DNA from: Microcaldota archaeon
GTDB taxonomy: Archaea; Micrarchaeota; Micrarchaeia; Anstonellales; Bilamarchaeaceae
Length of the DNA: 8,667 nt
Direction of reading: 5' to 3'
Assembly: GCA_016180665.1 (NCBI GenBank)
Contig: JACPAS010000007.1
Coordinates: 1-8,667 of the forward strand
A program made the translations under genes and the position numbers. The notes below the pieces were generated by a model that was not told the DNA's origin, did not search any database, and was given only the letters and a program-made list of their open reading frames with translations. This document shows positions 1-5,618 of the stretch, piece after piece (the first letter of the stretch is position 1; the number at the start of each line of letters is the position of its first letter).

Positions 1-1
1 C

Positions 2-1093
2 AAGGAAGTGGGGGCTGCGATTGATCATGTGTTGGAACACTTTTTTGAAATTGACATGCCACTTCGATTTTGGACCGCCCAAAAAGCCACCACGTTTTCT
101 TGTTCTCTTTTGACGCCAGCATTGTTGGAGAGCAAGGCAGAGCTTATTGCACTTACTTTCGAAATTTTAAAAACAATTGGATTTCGTCATGCGAAGCTTC
201 AGCTCAGGGACCCTCAGTTTAAGCAACTGTCCCGGTGTTTAAGAACTTTTGGATTAAAGATTCCGATAATTTTTACGTGGCATATTCCTTTTGTAAGTCA
301 ACTGCCTGAATTTTGGAAACAATTTTTTATTGAAAATATGAGTAATTACAATAAAGTAGTGTTTTCAATAGAGGAATATACGAATTCTGCAATATCCTGC
401 GGATTGAACCCCAATTTAGTAGAAACTGTACATCCAACTATAGATTTGGAAAAATACGCACCGAAAGAGCAATATGATGCAAGAGAAAAGTATAACGTTT
501 CAAAAGACGATATTCTGATTGTATGCGTGAGCCGAATTGACCCTAGAAAAGGCCAGGAGATCCTCATCGCAGCAATGGACAGGATAGTAAATACCCATAA
601 ACAAAAAAACGTTAAATGTATTTTCGTTGGCAATGGCTCATTTTCCAGGGAATTATTAGGCAAAGAACGATCAGGAAGAGCCCAAAAACTCCTTAATCTG
701 GTTGAAGAAAAAGGGTTGCAGGACAATGTGTTCTTTACCGGAAAAGTAAATGACGAGCTGCTTTATCACATATATGGTGCTTCAGATATCGTAGTGCAGC
801 CTTCTCTTCATGAGGGATTTGGATTAACTGTCTGCGAAGCCATGGTATTTGGTAAACCAATTATCGGTTCTAATGTCGGTGGCATTCCACTGCAACTAAA
901 AGATGGGATCAACGGCTATCTTTTTGATAAAGCCGATCATAACCAACTAGCAGAAAAAATTTTACTGCTTGCCCAAAATTCTGAATTAAGAAAAAAAATG
1001 GGAACTGAAGGTGCAAGAATAGTCAGGGAAAAATTCAATTCAGGTATAGGGTATGCAGAATACTTGCGGATTTATAATGAAATAAGCAAGTGA
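2..1093 (+). CDS. GT4-family glycosyltransferase, 5'-truncated by window edge
   Basis: This is a retaining GT-B glycosyltransferase (family GT4, 'glycosyl transferases group 1') that would move a sugar from a nucleotide-sugar onto a glycan, lipid or protein acceptor at the cytoplasmic membrane face. The reading frame is open to the window edge. The first possible start is a GTG at 8, but the residues after it (VGAAIDHVLEHF) already look internal, so some tens of N-terminal residues are probably missing. Counting from the GTG, the linker after the first Rossmann domain ends near residue 165. The C-terminal domain starts with VSRIDPRKG (R176 and K181, the usual donor-phosphate contacts) and carries the EX7E signature, E269 and E277, in HEGFGLTVCEAM. 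GGIPL follows near 291-295. The gene converges on the MscS-like gene with no spacer. Acceptor and donor cannot be read from the sequence, and the neighbours here do not form a glycan cluster. Confidence 0.94.
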   Translation, partial: KEVGAAIDHVLEHFFEIDMPLRFWTAQKATTFSCSLLTPALLESKAELIALTFEILKTIGFRHAKLQLRDPQFKQLSRCLRTFGLKIPIIFTWHIPFVSQLPEFWKQFFIENMSNYNKVVFSIEEYTNSAISCGLNPNLVETVHPTIDLEKYAPKEQYDAREKYNVSKDDILIVCVSRIDPRKGQEILIAAMDRIVNTHKQKNVKCIFVGNGSFSRELLGKERSGRAQKLLNLVEEKGLQDNVFFTGKVNDELLYHIYGASDIVVQPSLHEGFGLTVCEAMVFGKPIIGSNVGGIPLQLKDGINGYLFDKADHNQLAEKILLLAQNSELRKKMGTEGARIVREKFNSGIGYAEYLRIYNEISK

Positions 1094-1921
1094 TCACTTT
1101 TTATTTATCGAAAAAATACTTTGTGCGATCTTAGAATTAGGAATGTGGTATATGCTTTCCTTGTTTTTTATCACAGTTGCAAGTAAGGTTATTTCAACTA
1201 CTTCACCGCGTAGATCACCTATTTGTAATATGTCCCCCTTTACAATGACTTTATTATTAACCAGATGGATCCCGTATGAAATCCCTGAAACATGGTCCTT
1301 CAAAGAGAATATAAATAAAACAGCCAATGTTCCCAGAGCGATAATGCCGATAGACAAGACAAGGAGCATCAGACTTTCTACCTTAATTCCCAACTGCAAG
1401 AATGCAGTTATAAAAACAACTAGGTAAAGGAAGTATCTCACATAAGATGCAATATTAGTTGAAACATTAGTCATGCCTGCAGTTTTGGCTTTTTCATCTA
1501 ATCTGTCCCGGAGGTTGTATTTTAGTACATCTGCAATTATCTCAATAATTGCACTTCCGATTATAAGGATGATAATTGCACTGACAATATTAGGGATATA
1601 AGAGATAAGCGGTATTAGAACAGTGCTCATGCCAACCTCAACACTCAATATTCTTAATGCAATAAAGATTGCGATTAGAAAAACCACGTACTTAAAAACA
1701 AGCGCAGCTAGGTAGACAAAATCTAAGTTAAACCCAAATTTTTTTGCTTCCCTATCAATACCAAAACGCACTTTTTGCCTGATCCCAGTTGCTTCAGCAA
1801 GTTGAAGTACAAACTGTTTGACCATTTTTCCTACAACAAAACCGATAATCAGAATTATGGCTGCTCCTATTAAAGCTGGAACCGGTGCATCTGGCTGAAT
1901 AATAGAATCAAGAAAGCCCAT
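1094..1921 (-). CDS. Small MscS-like mechanosensitive channel family protein
   Basis: This is a membrane protein of 275 residues, probably a small-conductance mechanosensitive (MscS-type) channel that releases solutes on hypo-osmotic shock. Hydrophobic segments lie at about 16-36, 68-92, 100-130, 158-177 and 183-207. The third resembles the 'conserved TM helix' unit often found in archaeal and cyanobacterial MscS relatives (PNIVSAIIILIIG). The last segment runs into a short beta domain at about 222-272 (KGDILQIGDLRGEVVEI, then YHIPNSKI). This matches the MscS beta-domain pattern of 'gD.v.i.g..G.V..I' followed by 'IPN..i'. The large C-terminal alpha/beta vestibule of E. coli MscS is absent. 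The ATG at 1921 lies about 25 bases from a TATA-like box shared with the divergent phosphatase gene, so the message is probably leaderless. Channel activity is inferred from the family, and a non-channel TM-helix protein is possible. Confidence 0.85.
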   Translation of the reverse strand: MGFLDSIIQPDAPVPALIGAAIILIIGFVVGKMVKQFVLQLAEATGIRQKVRFGIDREAKKFGFNLDFVYLAALVFKYVVFLIAIFIALRILSVEVGMSTVLIPLISYIPNIVSAIIILIIGSAIIEIIADVLKYNLRDRLDEKAKTAGMTNVSTNIASYVRYFLYLVVFITAFLQLGIKVESLMLLVLSIGIIALGTLAVLFIFSLKDHVSGISYGIHLVNNKVIVKGDILQIGDLRGEVVEITLLATVIKNKESIYHIPNSKIAQSIFSINKK

Positions 1922-1936
1922 ATCTGAATTTTGACC

Positions 1937-1950
1937 TTTAAATTTATATT
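1937..1950. promoter_or_regulatory. Shared bidirectional TATA box for two divergent leaderless genes
   Basis: The 50-bp gap between the divergent starts at 1921 (-) and 1972 (+) contains TTTAAATTTATATT, which is almost self-complementary. Its centre is about 22-25 bases from the minus ATG and 26-29 bases from the plus ATG, so one box is correctly placed for archaeal TBP/TFB initiation at or next to both start codons. No ribosome binding site precedes either ATG. Confidence 0.65.
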
Positions 1951-1971
1951 CTTATCCCGTGTTTTAGTCTA

Positions 1972-2763
1972 ATGGATAAGAATGAGATGTTAGCGCTTTT
2001 TATAAAACTCGGAAGAAAGGCAAAGAAGTTGATCAAAGAAGTTGATAATGGAAAGGAGAAACTAGAGAAGAATTATTTTGGCGATACTAGTATTAAGATG
2101 GACTTAGTCTTAGAAGAGATGGTGAAAGAAGAAATAAACGATCTGAATTTCCAATTGATTACGGAGGAAAAACCTGAAAAATCGAATATGGAATGCTCTG
2201 GTACTGTGATACTGGATCCTCTTGATGGTTCAAAGAATTACGAACGCGGATTTCCTGCGTATGCATTTGCAATTGCAGGATCTACCAAAAATAATCCCAC
2301 TCTTAAAGATATAGATGCGGCAGTTATCGTTAATCTATATAATAGTACGGAATATCGCGCAATAAAAAATTGCGGGGCATACAAAAACGGAGAAAAGATA
2401 AAATTGGATGAAGAAATAAGTAACCCACCCCTGGTTAGCGCTGATTTTGGCCGTGATGAAGTTTCCTCATCTAAAATTTTCCCAAATTTGAGTAAGTTTG
2501 CTTACATGCGCATGTTGGGTGCTGCTACACTTGAGATGGCCGCTACTGCAAGTGGAATAGTAGATGCGTATGTAGATGTGCGGGGAAAACTGCTTATTAC
2601 TCATACTGCCGGAATTATGCTTATGAAAGAAGCAGGAATAATAATTTCAGATAAGCACGGTAATGAAATAACCCAAACATTAGATCAGGATACAAGGTTT
2701 ACAATAATTGCTTGCAGAGAAAAGAAATTGCACAAAAAATTAGTGGGGATATGCGATCAATAA
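1972..2763 (+). CDS. Inositol monophosphatase-family phosphatase (IMPase/FBPase-like)
   Basis: This is a Mg2+-dependent, Li+-sensitive-type sugar phosphatase fold of 263 residues, near the usual family length. In archaea this family hydrolyses inositol-1-phosphate and often fructose-1,6-bisphosphate, serving inositol lipid or compatible-solute synthesis or gluconeogenesis. Visible motifs are MDLVLEE (43-49, counterpart of the family's 'D...E' region), the metal ligand pair in ITEEK (E65/E66), and the signature DPLDGSKNYERGFP (D82, D85, G86, S87). The second half has RMLGAATLEMAATASGIVDAYVD (180-202) and EAGIIISDKHG (220-230). One oddity stands out: the C-terminal family motif 'WD.AAG' or 'VD.AAG' reads LLITHTAG (207-214). 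T210 therefore stands where the third catalytic metal-binding Asp normally is. The ATG at 1972 is about 28 bases from the shared TATA box (leaderless). The family is certain, but the substrate is not. Confidence 0.93.
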   Translation: MDKNEMLALFIKLGRKAKKLIKEVDNGKEKLEKNYFGDTSIKMDLVLEEMVKEEINDLNFQLITEEKPEKSNMECSGTVILDPLDGSKNYERGFPAYAFAIAGSTKNNPTLKDIDAAVIVNLYNSTEYRAIKNCGAYKNGEKIKLDEEISNPPLVSADFGRDEVSSSKIFPNLSKFAYMRMLGAATLEMAATASGIVDAYVDVRGKLLITHTAGIMLMKEAGIIISDKHGNEITQTLDQDTRFTIIACREKKLHKKLVGICDQ

Positions 2764-2779
2764 ATATTTTGATGGTTAT

Positions 2780-2818
2780 TTTAAATACTGTGGCCAGATA
2801 CGACTTAGGCGATTGACT
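2780..2818 (+). promoter_or_regulatory. Orphan promoter-like repeat A (TATA + GATACGACTTAGG + GATTGACT)
   Basis: A TTTTAAATA box (about 2778-2787) is followed by GATACGACTTAGG (2797-2809) and GATTGACT (2811-2818). The same arrangement, with one mismatch over those 22 bases and the same box-to-GATTGAC spacing (about 28), occurs at 8585-8624. A diverged copy is at 5443-5471. A transcript would start near GATTGAC and run antisense into the 3' end of the CaCA exchanger gene. GATTGA (2811-2816) can pair with TCAATT (2840-2845). No open reading frame of note follows, so a short non-coding RNA is the simplest guess. Confidence 0.5.
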
Positions 2819-2826
2819 GAAAAAAG
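2819..2826 (-). terminator. T-tract terminator of the antiporter operon
   Basis: Read on the minus strand, a run of six T lies about 25 bases past the CaCA exchanger stop codon (2851-2853). Archaeal RNA polymerase commonly terminates at such T-runs without a hairpin. The As opposite are inside the transcribed part of repeat A. Confidence 0.45.
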
Positions 2827-2850
2827 ATGGGTATTTCGCTCAATTATACT

Positions 2851-3813
2851 TTAACCTAGCTCACCAATTTGAAGATAGAAGATCGTAATTAAGTATATTA
2901 TATAGATTAGCAAAAATAGAGTCCCCCCAAATCGTTTTAACTGTTTATTGACCGAAGCCACATAAAACAGAACAATATTCGAGATGATTGCAAATAACAA
3001 TGCAGCTATAAACACCGGTAGGACGATGGAAATTGGGTGAATAACTGCTGCCGTTCCCAATACCAATGTGATATTTGTCATAGTGCTACCAATAGCATCA
3101 CCTAAAGCTAATCCGTATTGTTTTTTCCTAATGGCCTGCAGATCAATTGCTAATTCTGGCAACGAAGTGCCAATTGCGATGATAGTAGCACCTATGAAAC
3201 TTTCTGCAATGTTTAGCAACTTGGCAAGTTTTACCGCCGAATCCACAACAAAACTAGCACTTACAAGAACCAAAATGATAGAAGCAGAGAAAAACAAAAA
3301 TGAATACAACGCTTCTTTCTTTGTAACTTGTTCAATACCATCTCCGTCTATTGCCTTCTTTCTAAAGATATAAATAACATAAAATCCAAACAACAGAATG
3401 AGGATAATACCTTCCAGAAAACCCAGCGCCTGGTTTCTAATGGTGCTATTGAAAATAATATAAACTGAGATTATGGTTGTTAAAACTAATACTATGGCAA
3501 TATCCTTAAGGTCGTTCTTTCCTATTTTCAAACCATATAAAAATGCACCAATTCCAAGGATCAATAGAATGTTTGCAATATTTGAACCAAAAACATTACC
3601 AGCTGCAATGGCTCCTTCACCTGCAGTAGAAGAAATAACTGAAACTGATAATTCTGGTAATGAAGTTGAAACGGCCAAAAGAATAAATCCTATAGCTACC
3701 TGACTTATTCCAAAAAACTTTGAAAGTTTTACTGCATTTTCAACTACTACACTGGATGATTTTGATAGAATGGCTAAAGAAACCAAAAGGGTTATCGCTT
3801 CTATGAGTACCAT
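2851..3813 (-). CDS. CaCA-family Na+(H+)/Ca2+ exchanger
   Basis: This is a cation/Ca2+ antiporter of the CaCA superfamily (YrbG/NCX_Mj type), a plasma-membrane protein of about 10 helices that exports Ca2+ using Na+ or H+. With the ATG at 3813 it has 320 residues, the normal prokaryotic length. Both inverted alpha-repeats are complete. Alpha-1 has STSLPEL (residues about 49-55) followed by GNVFGSNIANILLILG. Alpha-2 has IGTSLPEL (about 214-221) followed by GDAIGSTMTNITLVLG. The acidic residues of the two 'SLPE' motifs are the expected ion ligands. A charged cytoplasmic loop lies near 150-168. Start choice: the ATG at 3813 is one base after the upstream antiporter's stop (TGAtATG). A TTG at 3822 (three extra residues, 8-bp overlap, GGAG four bases upstream) is also possible. 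Either way the gene is translationally coupled to the antiporter in a two-gene operon. Confidence 0.93.
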   Translation of the reverse strand: MVLIEAITLLVSLAILSKSSSVVVENAVKLSKFFGISQVAIGFILLAVSTSLPELSVSVISSTAGEGAIAAGNVFGSNIANILLILGIGAFLYGLKIGKNDLKDIAIVLVLTTIISVYIIFNSTIRNQALGFLEGIILILLFGFYVIYIFRKKAIDGDGIEQVTKKEALYSFLFFSASIILVLVSASFVVDSAVKLAKLLNIAESFIGATIIAIGTSLPELAIDLQAIRKKQYGLALGDAIGSTMTNITLVLGTAAVIHPISIVLPVFIAALLFAIISNIVLFYVASVNKQLKRFGGTLFLLIYIIYLITIFYLQIGELG

Positions 3814-3814
3814 A

Positions 3815-5140
3815 TCAACCAACGTTCTCCTTTTCTCTCCTAGTAATCAATGCTTGCAATATTGGCGGTGTAACCAACGTTGTTAGTAATGCCATTGTCG
3901 CAATTATCGAGTATTCTGAAGCATTGAGTATTTTTGTCGTCAAACCAATAGAAGCAACGATAAGGGCGACCTCTCCTCTCGGAGACATGCCAAAACCAAC
4001 AATTGCAGCCTCGAGTGATTTTAATTTTGCAAATATCGCAGCCACGCCACAACCAACAACTTTAGTCAGTATAGCTAGAAAAGAAAGAATCAAAATCGGA
4101 ATTAAGAAAGTTACCAGTGCGTTAACATCCATAAGGGTTCCCAGAGATATGAAAAAGATTGGCATGAATAACATTTCTAACCCATATGTTTTTTCTTCTA
4201 TATCATCATGGTGTTTGCTTTTATTCAGTATGATACCTGCCATGAATGCTCCCACTATTGCAGATAATTTGATAAACTCCGCAAAATAAGCATAGAACAG
4301 CACAAATGCCAGAATCAGCATGAATCTTTTCGGGCTCATTTCTTTTCGGTCCAAGTATTTTACAAAATAATTTCCTGCTAATACGCTGCCTAGAAGGAAA
4401 ACAACAGCAGTGATTAGAGTTAAAAGCAATGGCGTAATTATTGATTCACCGCCACTTGTTCCAGTAATATTTATAACCAGGGATAGAACCAAAAGACCAA
4501 GGATATCATCTAAAACTGCAGCTCCTATTATTATTTCCGCAAATCTCTCGTTGAGAAGTTTAAACTCTTTTAGGATTGCGACTGTTACTCCTACTGATGT
4601 GGCGGTTAGGGCTGCTGCCACAAACATAGAATAAGCAAAACTTCCGCCTGCATAGGTTGCGTATAGGTAGCCAACTGCAAAAGGCAGTATAATACCGGCT
4701 ATTGCAACTATCAAATTATCAAAGGCAAAAATACGTTCTATTTTATTGTGCATTCCGACTTTGAACAATAAAATAACTGCTCCTAACTGTGCGAATACAA
4801 CCAAGATAGTTTCTAGTCTTAGAATATCTGGCGGTTCTGATGGGATGTTAAATGGAAGATTTAACGAATGCAGAAAATCCCAAGAAAGATGTAAGAAACT
4901 CGGGCTCATAAAAAGCCCTAGAATCATAAGGATCATTACTGAAGGCTGTTTAGTGTATACGACTACTAATTCACCTGCTACTGCAAGTAACAGCAAAAAG
5001 ACTATTTCAAAATAGATATGTTTTTCTCCTTCGACTTCCCCAAAAAGACTGGTTCTGACAACTGAGATAGTTAGCAAAATGAAGATTCCAAGCACTAGCA
5101 GGCCTACTAAAGGAGAGATTTTTTTTATTGTTTCTTTCAT
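3815..5140 (-). CDS. CPA2-family Na+/H+ antiporter (NapA/Kef-like)
   Basis: This is a monovalent cation/proton antiporter of the CPA2 family, 441 residues, all membrane with about 12-13 helices. It would extrude Na+ (or move K+) in exchange for H+ to control internal pH and salt. The unwound-helix motif TATSVGV (179-185) is present, as is the double-aspartate motif AAVLDDILGL (D211, D212), typical of electrogenic members. Also present are K360 in the helix LAILTKVVG and the conserved FGMSPRGEVALIVASIGL (R388, E390). No C-terminal RCK/TrkA-N domain is present, so the protein is not a full Kef K+ efflux system. The N-terminus adds one extra hydrophobic segment (about 10-28). The ATG at 5140 is about 25 bases from a minus-strand TTTAAA box and lacks a ribosome binding site. 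It is the first gene of an operon with the CaCA exchanger, so H+, Na+ and Ca2+ gradients are probably linked. Confidence 0.95.
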   Translation of the reverse strand: MKETIKKISPLVGLLVLGIFILLTISVVRTSLFGEVEGEKHIYFEIVFLLLLAVAGELVVVYTKQPSVMILMILGLFMSPSFLHLSWDFLHSLNLPFNIPSEPPDILRLETILVVFAQLGAVILLFKVGMHNKIERIFAFDNLIVAIAGIILPFAVGYLYATYAGGSFAYSMFVAAALTATSVGVTVAILKEFKLLNERFAEIIIGAAVLDDILGLLVLSLVINITGTSGGESIITPLLLTLITAVVFLLGSVLAGNYFVKYLDRKEMSPKRFMLILAFVLFYAYFAEFIKLSAIVGAFMAGIILNKSKHHDDIEEKTYGLEMLFMPIFFISLGTLMDVNALVTFLIPILILSFLAILTKVVGCGVAAIFAKLKSLEAAIVGFGMSPRGEVALIVASIGLTTKILNASEYSIIATMALLTTLVTPPILQALITRREKENVG

Positions 5141-5159
5141 ATTTATCTTATTCTAATGG

Positions 5160-5171
5160 AGTTTAAAAAAG
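5160..5171 (-). promoter_or_regulatory. TATA box of the antiporter operon
   Basis: The minus strand reads CTTTTTTAAACTCC across 5158-5171, with TTTAAA centred about 25 bases upstream of the ATG at 5140. This fits a leaderless archaeal promoter. The left 115-bp repeat begins only a few bases farther out, at 5175. Confidence 0.55.
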
Positions 5172-5174
5172 ATA

Positions 5175-5289
5175 GCATCCTCAGATCAGATCAATATGCG
5201 GGGGAAGAAACCTCAGACCAGACCTGAGGAAGCTCAGCAGTTTTTTGCCCCTTTTGTCGAATTTGGTCTAGCAGTGGTTCTATTTAAAT
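5175..5289 (+). repeat. 115-bp direct repeat, left copy, with conserved hairpin and T-tracts
   Basis: This stretch aligns without gaps to 8480-8594, with 95 of 115 bases identical and 71 of 78 in the core 5196-5273. The core holds a hairpin CCTCAG (5211-5216) / CTGAGG (5224-5229) around the loop ACCAGAC. The loop is identical in both copies, and the one change in the stem keeps a U-G pair. GGGG plus AAGAAA (5201-5210) can pair with TTTTTT plus G plus CCCC (5241-5251), enclosing the hairpin with one mismatch. T-runs at 5241-5246 and 5252-5255 follow. The copy ends in a TATA-like TCTATTTAAAT (5279-5289). No reading frame is conserved. It is probably a non-coding RNA gene, a terminator-like element or a small mobile element. 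It does not encode a protein. Confidence 0.8.
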
Positions 5290-5293
5290 CCAG

Positions 5294-5352
5294 TGAATTC
5301 CACTGGTCTATTTGACCAGTGGTCCCTAGGTCGTACCTAGTAGTGGAATTCA
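5294..5352. repeat. Three-way-junction palindrome 1
   Basis: An outer stem of 10 perfect pairs, TGAATTCCAC (5294-5303) with GTGGAATTCA (5343-5352), encloses two hairpins. These are TGGTC/GACCA (5304-5308/5314-5318, loop TATTT) and CTAGGT/ACCTAG (5326-5331/5335-5340, loop CGT). A competing fold is CCACTGGTC/GACCAGTGG (5300-5308/5314-5322, nine perfect pairs), which breaks the outer stem. A third option is CCAGTG/CACTGG (5290-5295/5301-5306). It is equally foldable on either strand or as a DNA cruciform. Confidence 0.75.
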
Positions 5353-5357
5353 TTGTC

Positions 5358-5441
5358 TGTCAAAAAGCTATCAGCGAGCACACCTCACAAAGTGAGTATG
5401 CCACCAGTCTGTGACTGGTGGTGTGTGCGAGCTTTTTGACA
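5358..5441. repeat. Three-way-junction palindrome 2
   Basis: An outer stem of 12 perfect pairs, TGTCAAAAAGCT (5358-5369) with AGCTTTTTGACA (5430-5441), is extended by GCACAC/GTGTGC (5378-5383/5423-5428). Inside are two triloop hairpins: CTCAC/GTGAG (5384-5388/5392-5396, loop AAA) and CCACCAGTC/GACTGGTGG (5401-5409/5413-5421, loop TGT). All four stems are perfect, which is very unlikely by chance in 84 bases. A transcript from the TATA box at 5281-5289 would start near 5310 and contain this fold whole. Confidence 0.8.
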
Positions 5442-5442
5442 C

Positions 5443-5471
5443 GCTGACCTGAATAAGGTTAGAGGATTGAC
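5443..5471 (+). repeat. Diverged downstream segment of the left repeat (copy C)
   Basis: GCTGACCTGA (5443-5452) is identical to 8595-8604. GATTGAC (5465-5471) follows at the same 22-base offset as in 8595-8623, while the bases between have diverged. The TATA box that should precede it is now 153 bases away because of the insert, so this copy may no longer act as a start site. Confidence 0.6.
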
Positions 5472-5483
5472 GAAGATCATTAT

Positions 5484-5587
5484 TAACAATTGTTAGTTAT
5501 TGTTAAGTTTATAATACTTAATGATTCTTTATATTTAGCTTAACGGTATATAAGCTTAATCATTAAGCTAATCGTTAATAATCGTTA
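5484..5587. promoter_or_regulatory. AT-rich operator-like array upstream of the COG2865-type gene
   Basis: A very AT-rich stretch carries ordered symmetry. TAACAATTGTTA (5484-5495) is a perfect 12-bp palindrome. AGCTTAAT/ATTAAGCT (5553-5560/5562-5569) is an 8-bp inverted repeat around one base. A third half-site AGCTTAA lies at 5537-5543, 16 bases from the second. ATCGTTA is repeated directly at 5571-5577 and 5581-5587, one helical turn apart, ending just before the TATA box. This is a plausible binding region for a regulator, possibly the downstream winged-helix protein itself (autoregulation is inference). Confidence 0.5.
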
Positions 5588-5589
5588 GG

Positions 5590-5597
5590 TTTAAATA
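5590..5597 (+). promoter_or_regulatory. TATA box of the COG2865-type regulator gene
   Basis: TTTAAATA is centred about 25 bases upstream of the ATG at 5619, with no ribosome binding site between, so the message should be leaderless. Confidence 0.7.
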
Positions 5598-5618
5598 CTT
5601 TTACCTCGTAATACCTAC

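Larger units (their letters stand above)
5290..5442. mobile_element. 153-bp structured insert splitting the left repeat
   Basis: Aligning the left and right repeats shows that the bases after the TATA box in the right copy (8594/8595) correspond to 5289/5443 in the left copy. The 153 bases between are present only on the left. They are richer in G+C than the flanks and are almost wholly base-paired, forming two consecutive three-way-junction structures (see the two sub-entries). No target duplication is visible. It may be a small palindromic (MITE-like) insertion, or a structural RNA module gained here or lost on the right. It is too small to code for a transposase. Confidence 0.55.

Noticed and set aside
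2797..2830. C/D box sRNA, because of CTGA and a GATTGA word
   Set aside because: No true RTGATGA C box and no paired C'/D' boxes are present. The second copy (B) has CTAA instead of CTGA.
3068..5015. Plus-strand open frames opposite the two antiporter genes
   Set aside because: They are low-complexity complements of membrane-helix codons. The minus-strand proteins carry the full family motifs.
5271..5352. tRNA or tRNA-like gene, suggested by GGTTC...AATCC and cloverleaf-like folding
   Set aside because: There is no 7-bp acceptor stem, no TTCRA T-loop of seven bases and no anticodon arm in the right order. The fold is a three-way junction of perfect palindromes.
5460..5618. Chromosomal replication origin, because of the AT-rich stretch with repeats
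   Set aside because: No recognisable origin recognition box repeats and no orc1/cdc6 gene nearby. Operator sites explain the symmetry more simply.
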